Source: Calendula officinalis
Taxonomy: Eukaryota > Streptophyta > Magnoliopsida > Asterales > Asteraceae
DNA: 64,000 nucleotides
Assembly: GCA_963853835.1 (NCBI GenBank)
Contig: OY970829.1
Span: forward strand, 27,243,764-27,307,763
Direction: 5' to 3'
In this document: positions 38,401-51,034 of the stretch, in pieces
Layout: each line of letters starts with the position of its first letter
Numbering within the stretch: the first letter of the stretch is position 1
Notes under the pieces: generated by a model
What the model saw: the letters and a program-made list of their open reading frames with translations, nothing else
Databases searched by the model: none
Told to the model about the DNA's origin: nothing
Position numbers and translations under genes: made by a program

Positions 38401-41400
38401 AAGTTCGGGCCGAAGTGGTGTTCGGGCCGAAGTTCGGTGTTCGGGCCGAGGATGATATTCGGGCCGAGGTTGAAGTTCGGGCCTAGGTCGGAGTTCGGGC
38501 CAAGGTTGAAGTTCGGGCCGAAAATGAAGTTCGGGCCGGGAACAGTGAAGAGTTCGGGCCGAACTTGTTCTTGGCAGTGACGAACGAACCATCTATTTTG
38601 GTTACCCGTGGGCGTGAAAGGGACACCCGAGCTGAAAGTTATGAATGTTTTAGTATAGCACCTTTTGTCACACAATCTTTGATATTGAAGAGTTCGGGCC
38701 GAAGAGGGATGTTCGGGCCGAAGTGGTGTTTGGGCCGAAGTGGGATGTTCGGGCCGAAGTGGTGTTCGGGCCGAAGTTCGGTGTTCGGGCCGAGGATGAT
38801 GTTCGGGCCGAGGTTGAAGTTCGGGCCGAGGTCGGAGTTCGGGCCGAGGTTGAAATTCGGGCCGAGGTTGAAGTTCGGGCCGAGGTCGGAGTTCGGGCCG
38901 AGGTTGAAGTTCGGGCCGAGGTCGGAGTTCGGGCCGAGGTTGAAATTCGGGCCGAGGTTGAACTTCGGGCCGAAAATGAAGTTCGGGCCGGGAACAGTGA
39001 AGAGTTCGGGCCGAACTTGTTCTTGGCAGTGACGAACGAACCAGCTATTTTGGTTACTCGTGGGCGTGAAACGGACACCCGAGCTGAAAGTTATGAATGT
39101 TTTAGTATAGCACCTTTTGTCACACAATCATGGATATTGAAGAGTTCGGTCCGAAGAGGGATGTTCGGGCCGAAGTGGTGTTCGGGCCGAAATGGGATGT
39201 TCGGGCCGAAGTGGTGTTCGGGCCGAAGTGGTGTTCGGGCCGAAGTTCTGTGTTCGGGCCGAGGATGATGTTCGGGCCGAGGTCGGAGTTCGGGCCGAGG
39301 TCGGAGTTCGGGCCGAGGTTGAAGTTCGGGCCGAAAATGAAGTTCGGGCCGGGAACAGTGAAGAGTTCGGGCCGAACTTGTTCTTGGCAGTGACGAACGA
39401 ACCAGCTATTTTGGTTACTCGTGGGCGTGAAACGGACACCCGAGCTGAAAGTTATGGATGTTTTAGTATAGCACCTTTTGTCACACAATCTTGGATATTG
39501 AAGAGTTCGGGCCGAAGAGGGATGTTCGGGCCAAAGTGGTGTTCGGGCCGAAGTGGGATGTTCGGGCCGAAGTGGGATGTTCGGGCCGAAGTGGTGTTCG
39601 GGCCGAAGTGGTGTTCGGGCCGAAGTTCGGTGTTCGGGCCGAGGATGATATTCGGGCCGAGGTTGAAGTTCGGGCCGAGGTCGGAGTTCGGGCCGAGGTT
39701 GAAGTTCGGGCCGAAAATGAAGTTCGGGCCGGGAACAGTGAAGAGTTCGGGCCGAACTTGTTCTTGGCAGTGACGAACGAACCAGCTATTTTGGTTACCC
39801 GTGGGCGTGAAACGGACACCCGAGCTGAAAGTTATGAATGTTTTAGTATAGCACCTTTTGTCACACAATCTTTGATATTGAAGAGTTCGGGCCGAAGAGG
39901 GATGTTCGGGCCGAAGTGGTGTTCGGGCCGAAGTGGGATGTTCGGGCCGAAGTGGTGTTCGGGCCGAAGTTCGGTGTTCGGGCCGAGGATGATGTTCGGG
40001 CCGAGGTTGAAGTACGGACCGAGGTCGGAGTTCGGGCCGAGGTTGAAGTTCGGGCCGAGGTTGAAGTTCGGGCCGAAAATGAAGTTCGGGCCGGGAACAG
40101 TGAAGAGTTCGGGCCGAACTTGTTCTTGTTAGTGACGAACGAACCAACTATTTTGGTTACTCGTGGGCGTGAAACGGACACCCGAGCTGAAAGTGATGAA
40201 TGTTTTAGTATAGCACTTTTTGTCACACAATCTTGGATATTGAAGAGTTCGGGCCGAAGAGGGATGTTCGGGCCAAAGTGGTGTTCGGGCCGAAGTGGGA
40301 TGTTCGGGCCGAAGTGGGATGTTCGGGCCGAAGTGGTGTTCGGGCCGAAGTGGTGTTCGGGCCGAAGTTCGGTGTTCGGGCCGAGGATGATATTCGGGCC
40401 GAGGTTGAAGTTCGGGCCGAGGTCGGAGTTCGGGCCGAGGTTGAAGTTCGGGCCGAAAATGAAGTTCGGGCCGGGAACAGTGAAGAGTTCGGGCCGAACT
40501 TGTTCTTGGCAGTGACGAACGAACCAGCTATTTTGGTTACCCGTGGGCGTGAAACGGACACCCGAGCTGAAAGTTATGAATGTTTTAGTATAGCACCTTT
40601 TGTCACACAATCTTTGATATTGAAGAGTTCGGGCCGAAGAGGGATGTTCGGGCCGAAGTGGTGTTCGGGCCGAAGTGGGATGTTCGGGCCGAAGTGGTGT
40701 TCGGGCCGAAGTTCGGTGTTCGGGCCGAGGATGATGTTCGGGCCGAGGTTGAAGTTCGGGCCGAGGTCGGAGTTCGGGCCGAGGTTGAAATTCGGGCCTA
40801 GGTTGAACTTCGGGCCGAAAATGAAGTTCGGGCCGGGAACAGTGAAGAGTTCGGGCCGAACTTGTTCTTGGCAGTGACGAACGAACCAGCTATTTTGGTT
40901 ACTCGTGGGCGTGAAACGGACCCCCGAGCTGAAAGTTATGAATGTTTTAGTATAGCACCTTTTGTCACACAATCATGGATATTGAAGAGTTCGGTCCGAA
41001 GAGGGATGTTCGGGCCGAAGTGGTGTTCGGGCCGAAATGGGATGATCGGGCCGAAGTGGTGTTCGGGCCGAAGTTCTGTGTTCGGGCCGGGGATGATGTT
41101 CGGGCCGAGGTTGAAGTTCGGGCCGAGGTCGGAGTTCGGGCCGAGGTTGAAGTTCGGGCCGAAAATGAAGTTCGGGCCGGGAACAGTGAAGAGTTCGGGC
41201 CGAACTTGTTCTTGGCAGTGACGAACGAACCAGCTATTTTGGTTACTCGTGGGCGTGAAACGGACACCCGAGCTGAAAGTTATGGATGTTTTAGTATAGC
41301 ACCTTTTGTCACACAATCTTGGATATTGAAGAGTTCGGGCCGAAGAGGGATGTTCGGGCCGAAGTGGTGTTCGGGGCCGAAGTGGGATGTTCGGGCCGAA

Positions 41401-44400
41401 ATGGCTTTCGGGCAGAAGTTCGGTGTTCGGGCCGAGGATGATGTTCGGGCCGAGGTTGAAGTACGGACCGAGGTCGGAGTTCGGGCCGAGGTTGAAGTTC
41501 GGGCCGAGGTTGAAGTTCGGGCCGAAAATCAAGTTCGGGCCGGGAACAGTGAAGAGTTCGGGCCGAACTTGTTCTTGTTAGTGACGAACGAACCAACTAT
41601 TTTGGTTACTCGTGGGCGTGAAACGGACACCCGAGCTGAAAGTGATGAATGTTTTAGTATAGCACTTTTTGTCACACAATCTTGGATATTGAAGAGTTCG
41701 GGCCGAAGAGGGATGTTCGGGCCAAAGTGGTGTTCGGGCCGAAGTGGGATGTTCGGGCCGAAGTGGGATGTTCGGGCCGAAGTGGTGTTCGGGCCGAAGT
41801 GGTGTTCGGGCCGATGTTCGGTGTTCGGGCCGAGGATGATATTCGGGCCGAGGTTGAAGTTCGGGCCGAGGTCGGAGTTCGGGCCGAGGTTGAAGTTCGG
41901 GCCGAGGTTGAAGTTCGGGCCGAAAATGAAGTTCGGGTCGGGAACAGTGAAGAGTTCGGGCCGAACTTGTTCTTGGCAGTGACGAACGAACCATCTATTT
42001 TGGTTACTCGTGGGCGTGAAACGGACACCCGAGATGAAAGTTATGAATGTTTTAGTATAGCACCTTTTGTCACACAATCTTGGATATTGAAGAGTTCGGG
42101 CCGAAGAGGGATGTTCGGGCCGAAGTGGTTTCCGGGCCCAAGTGGGATGTTCGGGCCGAAGTGGAGTTCGGGCCGAAGTTCGGTGTTCGGGCCGAGGATG
42201 ATGTTCGGGCCGAGGTTGAAGTTCGGGCCGAGGTCGGAGTTCGGGCCGAGGTTGAAGTTCGGGCAGAAAATGAAGTTCGGGTCGGGAACAGTGAAGAGTT
42301 CGGGCCGAACTTGTTATTGGCAGTGACGAACGAACAAGCTATTTTGGTTACTCATGGGCATGAAACGGACACCCGAGCTGAAAGTTATGAATGTTTTAGT
42401 ATAGCACCTTTTGTCACACAATCTTGGATATTGAAGAGTTCGGGCTGAAGAGGGATGTTCGGGCCGAAGTGGTGTTCGGGCCGAAGTGGGATGTTCGGGC
42501 CGAAGTGGTGTTCGGGCCGAAGTGGGATGTTCGGGCCGAAGTGGTGTTCGGGCCGAAGTTCGGTGTTCGGGCCGAGGATGATGTTCGGGCCGAGGTTGAA
42601 GTTCGGGCCGAGGTCGGAGTTCGGGCCGAGGTTGAAATTCGGGCCGAGGTTGAAGTTCGGGCCGAGGTCGGAGTTCGGGCCGAGGTTGAAGTTCGGGCCG
42701 AGGTCGGAGTTCGGGCCGAGGTTGAAATTCGGGCCGAGGTTGAACTTCGGGCCGAAAATGAAGTTCGGGCCGGGAACAGTGAAGAGTTCGGGCCGAACTT
42801 GTTCTTGGCAGTGACGAACGAACCAGCTATTTTGGTTACTCGTGGGCGTGAAACGGACACCCGAGCTGAAAGTTATGAATGTTTTAGTATAGCACCTTTT
42901 GTCACACAATCATGGATATTGAAGAGTTCGGTCCGAAGAGGGATGTTCGGGCCGAAGTGGTGTTCGGGCCGAAATGGGATGTTCGGGCCGAAGTGGTGTT
43001 CGGGCCGAAGTGGTGTTCGGGCCGAAGTTCTGTGTTCGGGCCGAGGATGATGTTCGGGCCGAGGTTGAAGTTCGGGCCGAGGTCGGAGTTCGGGCCGAGG
43101 TTGAAGTTCGGGCAGAAAATGAAGTTCGGGTCGGGAACAGTGAAGAGTTCGGGCCGAACTTGTTATTGGCAGTGACGAACGAACAAGCTATTTTGGTTAC
43201 TCATGGGCATGAAACGGACACCCGAGCTGAAAGTTATGAATGTTTTAGTATAGCACCTTTTGTCACACAATCTTGGATATTGAAGAGTTCGGGCTGAAGA
43301 GGGATGTTCGGGCCGAAGTGGTGTTCGGGCCGAAGTGGGATGTTCGGGCCGAAGTGGTGTTCGGGCCGAAGTGGGATGTTCGGGCCGAAGTGGTGTTCGG
43401 GCCGAAGTTCGGTGTTCGGGCCGAGGATGATGTTCGGGCCGAGGTTGAAGTTCGGGCCGAGGTCGGAGTTCGGGCCGAGGTTGAAATTCGGGCCGAGGTT
43501 GAAGTTCGGGCCGAAAATGAAGTTCGGGCCGGGAACAGTGAAGAGTTCGGGCCGAACTTGTTCTAGGCAGAGACGAACGAACCAGCTATTTTGGTTACTC
43601 GTGGGCGTGAAACGGACACCCGAGCTGAAAGTTATGAATGTTTTAGTATAGCACCTTTTGTCACACAATCTTGGATATTGAAGAGTTCGGGCCGAAGAGG
43701 GATGTTCGGGCCGAAGTGGTGTTCAGGCCGAAGTGGGATGTTCGGGCCGAAGTGGTGTTCGGGACGAAGTTCGGTGTTCGGGCCGAGGATGATGTTCGGG
43801 CCGAGGTTGATGTTCGGGCCGAGGTCAGAGTTCGGGCCGATGTCGGAGTTCGGGCCGAGGTTGAAGTTCGGGCCGAAAATGAAGTTCGGGCCGGGAACAG
43901 TGAAGAGTTCGGGCCGAACTTGTTCTTGGCAGTGACGAATGAACCAGCTATTTTGGTTACTCATGGGCGTGAAACGGACACCCGAGCTGAAAGTTATGAA
44001 TGTTTTAGTATAGCACCTTTTGTCACACAATCTTGGATATTGAAGAGTTCGGGCTGAAGAGGGATGTTCGGGCCGAAGTGGTGTTCGGGCCGAAATGGGA
44101 TGTTCGGGCCGAAGTGGTGCTCGGGCCGAAGTTCGGTGTTCGGGCCGAGGATGATGTTCGGGCCGAGGTCGGAGTTCGGGCCGAGGTTGAAGTTCGGGCC
44201 GAAAATGAAGTTCGGTCCGGGAACAGTGAAGAGTTCGGGACGAACTTGTTCTTGGCTGTGACGAACGAACCAGCTATTTTGGTTACTCGTGGGCGTGAAA
44301 CGGACACCCGAACTGAAAGTTATGGATGTTTTAGTATAGCACCTTTTGTCACACAATCTCGGATATTGAAGAGTTCGGGCCGAAGAGGGATGTTCGGGCC

Positions 44401-47400
44401 GAAGTGGCGTTCGGGGCCGAAGTGGGATGTTCGGGCCGAAATGGCTTTCGGGCCGAAGTTCGGTGTTCGGGCCGAGGATGATGTTCGGGCCGAGGTTGAA
44501 GTACGGGCCGAGGTCGGAGTTCGGGCCGAGGTTGAAGTTCGGGCCGAGGTTGAAGTTCGGGCCGAAAATGAAGTTCGGGCCGGGAACAGTGAAGAGTTCG
44601 GGCCGAACTTGTTCTTGGCAGTGACGAACGAACCAACTATTTTGGTTACTCGTGGGCGTGAAACGGACACCCGAGCTGAAAGTGATGAATGTTTTAGTAT
44701 AGCACTTTTTGGCACACAATCTTGGATATTGAAGAGTTCGGGCCGAAGAGGGATGTTCGGGCCAAAGTGGTGTTCGGGCCGAAGTGGGATGTTCGGGCCG
44801 AAGTGGTGTTCGGGCCGAAGTGGTGTTCGGGCCGAAGTTCGGTGTTCGGGCCGAGGATGATATTCGGGCCGAGGTTGAAGTTCGGGCCGAGGTCGGAGTT
44901 CGGGCCGAGGTTGAAGTTCGGGCCGAAAATGAAGTTCGGGCCGGGAACAGTGAAGAGTTCGGGCCGAACTTGTTCTTGGCAGTGACGAACGAACCAGCTA
45001 TTTTGGTTACTCGTGGGCGTGAAACGGACACACGAGATGAAAGTTATGAATGTTTTAGTATAGCACCTTTTGTCACACAATCTTGGATATTGAAGAGTTC
45101 GGGCCGAAGAGGGATGTTCGGGCCGAAGTGGTTTCCGGGCCCAATTGGGATGTTCGGGCCGAAGTGGTGTTCGGGCCGAAGTTCGGTGTTCGGGCCGAGG
45201 ATGATGTTCGGGCCGAGGTTGAGGTTCGGGCCGAGGTCGGAGTTCGGGCCGAGGTTGAAGTTCGGGCAGAAAATGAAGTTCGGGCCGGGAACAGTGAAGA
45301 GTTCGGGCCGAACTTGTTATTGGCAGTGACGAACGAACAAGCTATTTTGGTTACTCATGGGCGTGAAACGGACACCCGAGCTGAAAGTTATGAATGTTTT
45401 AATATAGCACCTTTTGTCACACAATCTTGGATATTGAAGAGCTCGGGCTGAAGAGGGATGTTCGGGCCGAAGTGGTGTTCGGGCCGAAGTGGGATGTTCG
45501 GGCCGAAGTGGTATTCGGGCCGAAGTTCGGTGTTCGGGCCGAGGATGACGTTCGGGCCGAGGTTGAAGTTCGGGCCGAGGTCGGAGTTCGGGCCGAGGTT
45601 GAAATTCGGGCCGAGGTTGAAGTTCGGGCCGAAAATGAAGTTCGGGCCGGGAACAGTGAAGAGTTCGGGCCGAACTTGTTCTTGGCAGAGACGAACGAAC
45701 CAGCTATTTTGGTTACTCGTGGGCGTGAAACGGACACCCGAGCTGAAAGTTATGAATGTTTTAGTATAGCACCTTTTGTCACACAATCTTGGATATTGAA
45801 GAGTTCGGGCCGAAGAGGGATGTTCGGGCCGAAGTGGTGTTCGGGCCGAAGTGGGATGCTCGGGCCGAAGTGTTATTCGGGCCGAAGTGGGATGTTCGGG
45901 CCGAAGTGGTGTTCGGGCCGAGGATGATGTTCGGGCCGAGGTTGAAGTTCGGGCCGAGGTCGGAGTTCGGGCCGAGGTTGAAGTTCGGGCCGAGGTTGAA
46001 GTTCGGGCCGAAAATGAAATTCGGGCCGGGAACAGTGAAGAGTTCGGGCCGAACTTATTCTTGGTAGAGACGAACGAACCAGCTATTTTGGTTACTCGTG
46101 GGCGTGAAACGGACACCCGAGCTGAAAGTTATGAATGTTTTAGTATAGCACATTTTGTCACACAATCTTGGATATTGAAGAGTTCGGGCCGAAGAGGGAT
46201 TTTCCGGCCGAAGTGGTGTTCGGGCCGAAGTGGGATGTTCGGGCCGAAATGGTGTTCGGGCCGAAGTTCGGTGTTGGTCTGAGAATGATGTTTGGGCCGA
46301 GGTTGAAGTTCGGGCCGAGGTCGGAGTTCGGGCCGAGGTTGAAGTTCGGGCCGAGGTTGAAGTTCGGGCCGAAAATGAAGTTCGGGCCGGGAACAGTGAA
46401 GCGTTCGGGCCGAACTTGTTCTTGGCAGTGACGAACGAACCACCTATTTTTGTTACTCGCGGGCGTGAAACGGACACCCGAGCTGAAAGTTATGAATGTT
46501 TTAGTATAGCACCTTTTGTCACACAATCGTGGATATTGAAGAGTTCGGGCCGAAGAGGGATGTTCGGGCCGAAGTGGTGTTCGGGCCGAAGTGGGTTGTT
46601 CGGGCCGAAGTGGTGTTCGGGCAGAAGTTCGGTGTTCGGGACGAGGATGATTTTCGGGCCGAGGTTGATGTTCTGGCCGAGGTCGGAGTTCGGGCCGAGG
46701 TTGAAGTTCGGGCCGAAAATGAAGTTCGGGCCGGGAAAGTGAAGAGTTCGGGCCGAACTTGTTCTTGGCAGTGACGAACGAACCAGCTATTTTGGTTAGT
46801 CGTGGGCGTGAAACGGACACCCGAGCTGAAAGTTATGAATGTTTTAGTATAACACCTTTTGTCACACAATATTGGATATTGAAGAGTTCGCGCCGAAGAG
46901 GGATGTTCGGGCCGAAGTGGTGTTCGGGCCGAGGTTCGGTGTTCGGGCCGAGGATGATGTTCGGGCCGAGGTTGAAGTTCGGGCCGAGGTCAGATTTCGG
47001 GCCGAGGTTGAAGTTCGGGCCGAGTTTGAAGTTCGGGCCGAAAATGAAGTTCGGGCCGGGAACAGTGAAGAACTTGTTCTTGGCAGTGACGAACGAACCA
47101 GCTATTTTGGTTACTCGTGGGCGTGAAACGGACACCCGAGCTGAAAGTTATGAATGTTTTAGTATAGCACCTTTTGTCACACAATCTTGGATATTGAAGA
47201 GTTCGGGCCGAAGAGGGATGTTCGGGCCGAAGTGGTGTTCGGGCCGAAGTGCGATGTTCGGGCCGAAGTGATGTTCGGGCCGAAGTGGTGTTCGGGCCGA
47301 AGTTCGGTGTTCGGGCCGAGGATGATGTTCGGGCCGAGGTTGAAGTTCGGGCCGAGGTCGGAGTTCGGGCCGAGGTTGAAGTTCGGGCCGAAAATGAAGT

Positions 47401-48232
47401 TCGGGCTGGGAACAGTGAAGAGTTCGGGGCGAACTTGTTCTTGGCAGTGACGAACGAACCAGCTATTTTGGTTACTCATGGGCGTGAAATGGACACCCGA
47501 GCTGAAAGTTATGAATGTTTTAGTATAACACCTTTTGTCACACAATCTTGGATATTGAAGAGTTCGGGCGAAGAGGGATGTTCGGGCCGAAGTGGTGTTC
47601 GCGCCGAAGTGGGATGTTCGGGCTGAAGTGGTGTTCGGCCGAAGTGGTGTTCTGGCCGAAGTTCGGTATTCGGGCCGAGGATGATGTTCGGGCCGAGGTT
47701 GAAGTTCGGGCCGAGGTCGGAGTTCGGGCCGAGGTTGAAGTTCGGGCCGAAAATGAAGTTCGGGCCGGGAACAGTGAAGAGTTCGGGCCGAACTTGTTCT
47801 AGGTAGTGACGAACGAACTAGCTATTTTGGTTAGTCGTGGGCGTGAAACGGACACCCGAGCTGAAAGTTATGAATATTTTAGTATAACACCTTTTGTCAC
47901 ACAATATTGGATATTGAAGAGTTCGGGCCGAAGAGGGATGTTCGGGCCGAAGTGGTGTTCGGGCCGAAGTTCGGTGTTCGGGCCGAGGATGATGTTCGGG
48001 CCGAAGTTGAAGTTCGGGCCGAGGTCGGAGTTCGGGCCGAGGTTGAAGTTCGGGCCGAGGTTGAAGTTCGGGCCGAAAATGAAGTTCGGGCCGGGAACAG
48101 TGAAGAGTTCGGGTCGAACTTGTTCTTGGCAGTGACGAACGAACCAACTATTTTGGTTACTCGTGGGCGTGAAACGGACACCCGAGCTGAAAGTTATGAA
48201 TACTTTAGTATAGCACCTTTTGTCACACAATC
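32488..48232. repeat. Satellite, heterogeneous region
   Basis: Monomers are more diverged than in the left 32 kb. The interval contains extra subrepeat expansions (monomers of about 450-490 bp near 38,561-39,013 and 42,307-42,795) and small spacer deletions (near 35,354 and 47,069). From about 35.2 kb there is a distinct subfamily with GTTATTGGCAGTGACC spacers and GGGCAGAAAATG subrepeats. The stretch from about 45.8 to 47.8 kb has the most single-base indels. No gene is present. Confidence 0.85.
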
Positions 48233-50451
48233 TTGGATATTGAAGAGTTCGGGCCGAAGAGGGATGTTCGGGCCGAAGTGGTGTTCTGGCCGAAGTGCGA
48301 TGTTTGGCCTGAAGTGGTGTTCGGGCCGAAGTGGTGTTCGGGCCGAAGTTCGGTGTTCGGGCCGAGGATGATGTTCGGGCCGAGGTTGAAGTTCGGGCCG
48401 AGGTCGGAGTTCGGGCCGAGGTTGAAGTTCGGGCCGAGGTTGAAGTTCGGGCCGAAAATGAAGTTTGGGCTGGGAACAGTGAAGAGTTCGGCCGAACTTG
48501 TTCTTGGCAGTGACGAACGAACCAGCTATTTTGGTTACTCATGGGCGTGAAACGGACACCCGAGCTGAAAGTTATGAATGTTTTAGTATAACACCTTTTG
48601 TCACACAATCTTGGATATTGAAGAGTTCGGGCGAAGAGGGATGTTCGGGCCGAAGTGGTGTTCGGGCCGAAGTGGGATGTTCGGGCTGAAGTGGTGTTCG
48701 GGCCGAAGTGGTGTTCGGGCCGAAGTTCGGTGTTCGGGCCGAGGATGATGTTCGGGCCGAGGTTGAAGTTCGGGCCGAGGTCGGAGTTCGGGCCGAGGTT
48801 GAAGTTCGGGCCGAAAATGAAGTTCGGGCCGGGAACAGTGAAGAGTTCGGGTCGAACTTGTTCTTGGCAGTGACGAACGGACCAGCTATTTTGGTCACTC
48901 GTGGGCGTGAAACGGACACCCGAGCTGAAAGTTATGAATGTTTTAGTATAACACCTTTTGTCATACAATCTTGGATATTGAAGAGTTCGGGCCGAAGAGG
49001 GATGTTCGGGCCGAAGTGGTGTTCGGGCCGAAGTGCGATGTTCGGGCCGAAGTGGTGTTCGGGCCGAAGTGGTGTTCGGGCCGAAGTTCGGTGTTCGGGC
49101 CGAGGATGATGTTCGGGCCGAGGTTTGAGTTCGGACCGAGGTCGGAGTTCGGGCCGAGGTTGAAGTTCGGGCCGAGGTTGAAGTTCGGGCCGAAAATGAA
49201 GTTCGGGCCGGGAACAGTGAAGAGTTCGGGTCGAACTTGTTCTTGGCAGTGACGAACGAACCAGCTATTTTGGTTACTCGTGGGCGTGAAACGGACACCC
49301 GAGGTGAAAGTTGTGAATGTTTTAGTATAGCACCTTTTGTCACACAATCTTGGATATTGAAGAGTTCGGGCCGAAGAGGGATGTTCGGGCCGAAGTGGTG
49401 TTCAGGCCGAAGTGCGATGTTCGGCCCGAAGTGGTGTTCGGGCCGAAGTGGTGTTCGGGCCGAAGTTCGGTGTTCGGGCCGAGGATGATGTTCGGGCCGA
49501 GGTTGAAGTTCGGGCCGAGGTCGGAGTTCGGGCCGAGGTTGAAGTTCGGGCCGAGGTTGAAGTTCGGGCCGAAAATGAAGTTTGGGCTGGGAACAGTGAA
49601 GAGTTCGGGCCGAACTTGTTCTTGGCAGTGACGAACGAACCAGCTATTTTGGTTACTCATGGGCGTGAAACGGACACCCGAGCTGAAAGTTATGAATGTT
49701 TTAGTATAACACCTTTTGTCACACAATCTTGGATATTGAAGAGTTCGGGCGAAGAGGGATGTTCGGGCCGAAGTGGTGTTCGGGCCGAAGTGGGACGTTC
49801 GGGCTGAAGTGGTGTTCGGGCCGAAGTGGTGTTCGGGCCGAAGTTTGGTGTTCGGGCCGAGGATGATGTTCGGGCCGAGGTTGAAGTTCGGGCCGAGGTC
49901 GGAGTTCGGGCCGAGGTTGAAGTTCGGGCCGAAAATGAAGTTCGGGCCGGGAACAGTGAAGAGTTCGGGTCGAACTTGTTCTTGGCAGTGACGAACGGAC
50001 CAGCTATTTTGGTCACTCGTGGGCGTGAAACGGACACCCGAGCTGAAAGTTATGAATGTTTTAGTATAGCACCTTTTGTCACACAATCTTGGATATTGAA
50101 GAGTTCGGGCCGAAGAGGGATGTTCGGGCCGAAGTGGTGTTCGGGCCGAAGTGCGATGTTCGGGCCGAAGTGGTGTTCGGGCCGAAGTGGTGTTCGGGCC
50201 GAAGTTCGGTGTTCGGGCCGAGGATGATGTTCGGGCCGAGGTTGAAGTTCGGGCCGAGGTCGGAGTTCGGGCCGAGGTTGAAGTTCGGGCCGAGGTTGAA
50301 GTTCGGGCCGAAAATGAAGTTCGGGCTGGGAACAGTGAAAAGTTCGGGCCGAACTTGTTCTTGGCAGTGACGAACGAACCAGCTATTTTGGTTACTCATG
50401 GGCGTGAAACGGACCCCCGAGCTGAAAGTTATGAATGTTTTAGTATAACAC
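48233..50451. repeat. Higher-order repeat block, about 2 x 1,118 bp
   Basis: Landmarks at 48572, 48708 and 48971 recur at 49690, 49826 and 50089, each 1,118 bp later. Marker variants are GTTCGGGCGAAGAGGG (loss of one C), GACGAACGGACCAGC and AAGTGCGATGTTC. The second copy is cut by the retrotransposon at 50452. The same marker variants continue on the other side from 61913. Confidence 0.85.
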
Positions 50452-50456
50452 CTTTT
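50452..50456. repeat. Target-site duplication, left copy (CTTTT)
   Basis: The satellite spacer normally reads CACCTTTTGTCACACAATC. Here it breaks after CTTTT, directly before the LTR TG. Confidence 0.93.
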
Positions 50457-50952
50457 TGTTAGGTCACAACAACCCTGGTTTATAATGTTAATTGATAGAA
50501 TATTATACTTAGAGAAATATTAGAGTGATAACACAAGAATATAGTCAATGTATAAATCCACTAAGTGTGGCTTGTTGCGGAATAACAAGACCACTGATCA
50601 ATTACAAAAGATGTGAATGTGTAAAGTAAATTGGTAAGTACTCCTTTGCAAGATGATCTCTATTTATAATGTTATAGAGATCTTACATAATGAGCAAAGG
50701 AGTAACCGAAGGACTAAGTAAGGAAAATGACTAAGATCAAGGGATTTGATCTTAGTCCGTTACTATACTGAGTATCACTCAGTCCTTCTACTCAGTATCA
50801 CTATCTGATACTGAGTACTGATACTGAGTTCCAATACTGATCACTCAGTATCAGACCTAAACTTAGCTATATTATTCTACATATTAATCAAAGCTAGTCT
50901 AGGTTGTTTTGTTATCTTATGATCCAAAGGGGTAAGGCTTTTTGCCTTAACA
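50457..50952 (-). repeat. 3' LTR of the retrotransposon
   Basis: This is the 3' LTR in element orientation, 10,955 bp from its partner. Starts TGTTAGGTC and ends CCTTAACA on the plus strand. It has the same TATA box (50660-50668), inverted repeat (50730-50756) and motif cluster (50764-50851). It differs from the 5' LTR only at 50711 (G versus T) and 50920 (T versus A). Confidence 0.96.
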
Positions 50953-50961
50953 GTCTCCCCC
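50953..50961 (-). other. Polypurine tract
   Basis: On the element strand the sequence just before the 3' LTR is ATAGGGGGAGAC, then TG of the LTR. This is the expected RNase H-resistant primer for plus-strand DNA synthesis. The same 9-mer GGGGGAGAC recurs inside exon 2 at 52254-52262. Confidence 0.88.
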
Positions 50962-51034
50962 TATCTAATGATAACAAAACAATTAGAAAGAGAAAAAAAA
51001 AAATAGAACAGCATAGGTAGCAATATCTTCTTCT
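50962..51034 (-). other. 3' untranslated stretch before the polypurine tract
   Basis: 73 nt between the TGA of the env-like frame and the polypurine tract. It holds an oligo-A/T run near 50,992-51,003. Nothing else is recognised. Confidence 0.6.

Larger units (their letters stand above)
1..50451. repeat. Satellite array, left arm (hierarchical tandem repeat)
   Basis: The whole stretch is one tandem array. A recognisable spacer anchor (GAACTTGTTCTTGGCAGTG) recurs near 23, 386, 819, 1198, 1560, 1921, 2265, 2698 and so on to about 50356, usually 344-433 bp apart. Between spacers lie 9-20 short subrepeats that begin TTCGGGCCGA and end in variant tails such as GGTTGAAG, GGTCGGAG, GGATGATG, AGTGGTG, AGTGGGATG, AGTTCGGTG and AAATGAAG. 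Tail order is conserved from monomer to monomer. No host gene, RNA gene or transposon is visible inside this arm. Long open frames on both strands follow from the stop-free subrepeats and are not annotated as genes. A centromeric, pericentromeric or subtelomeric location is possible but the sequence does not show which. Confidence 0.97.

Noticed and set aside
47868..49343. 491-codon open frame on the minus strand in the satellite, and many others of 60-380 codons on both strands
   Set aside because: They arise because the 18-bp subrepeats have no stop codons in most frames. They recur with every monomer, shift frame with subrepeat length and overlap equally long frames on the other strand. 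Their composition (repeated FGP, SAR, RAE triplets) is just the translated repeat.
1..50451. CRISPR-like array
   Set aside because: Cores of 11 bp with 6-8 bp tails, tails recurring in fixed order, and a plant retrotransposon inside. No unique spacers and no cas genes.
1..50451. rDNA intergenic spacer subrepeats
   Set aside because: More than 50 kb without any 18S, 5.8S, 25S or 5S gene, and no rDNA promoter is recognised.
1..50451. CENP-B box in the subrepeat
   Set aside because: TTCGGGCCGAGG lacks the defining arrangement of the 17-bp CENP-B box; only the TTCG start agrees.
1..50451. Satellite derived from a repetitive structural protein gene
   Set aside because: Subrepeats of 17 and 19 bp break the frame regularly, and frames are equally open on both strands. 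There is no sign of selection on any one frame.
50981..51003. Terminator or poly(A) signal in the oligo-A stretch near 51,000
   Set aside because: A-rich run on the plus strand, i.e. T-rich on the element strand, and outside the LTR where 3' ends are expected. No convincing signal.
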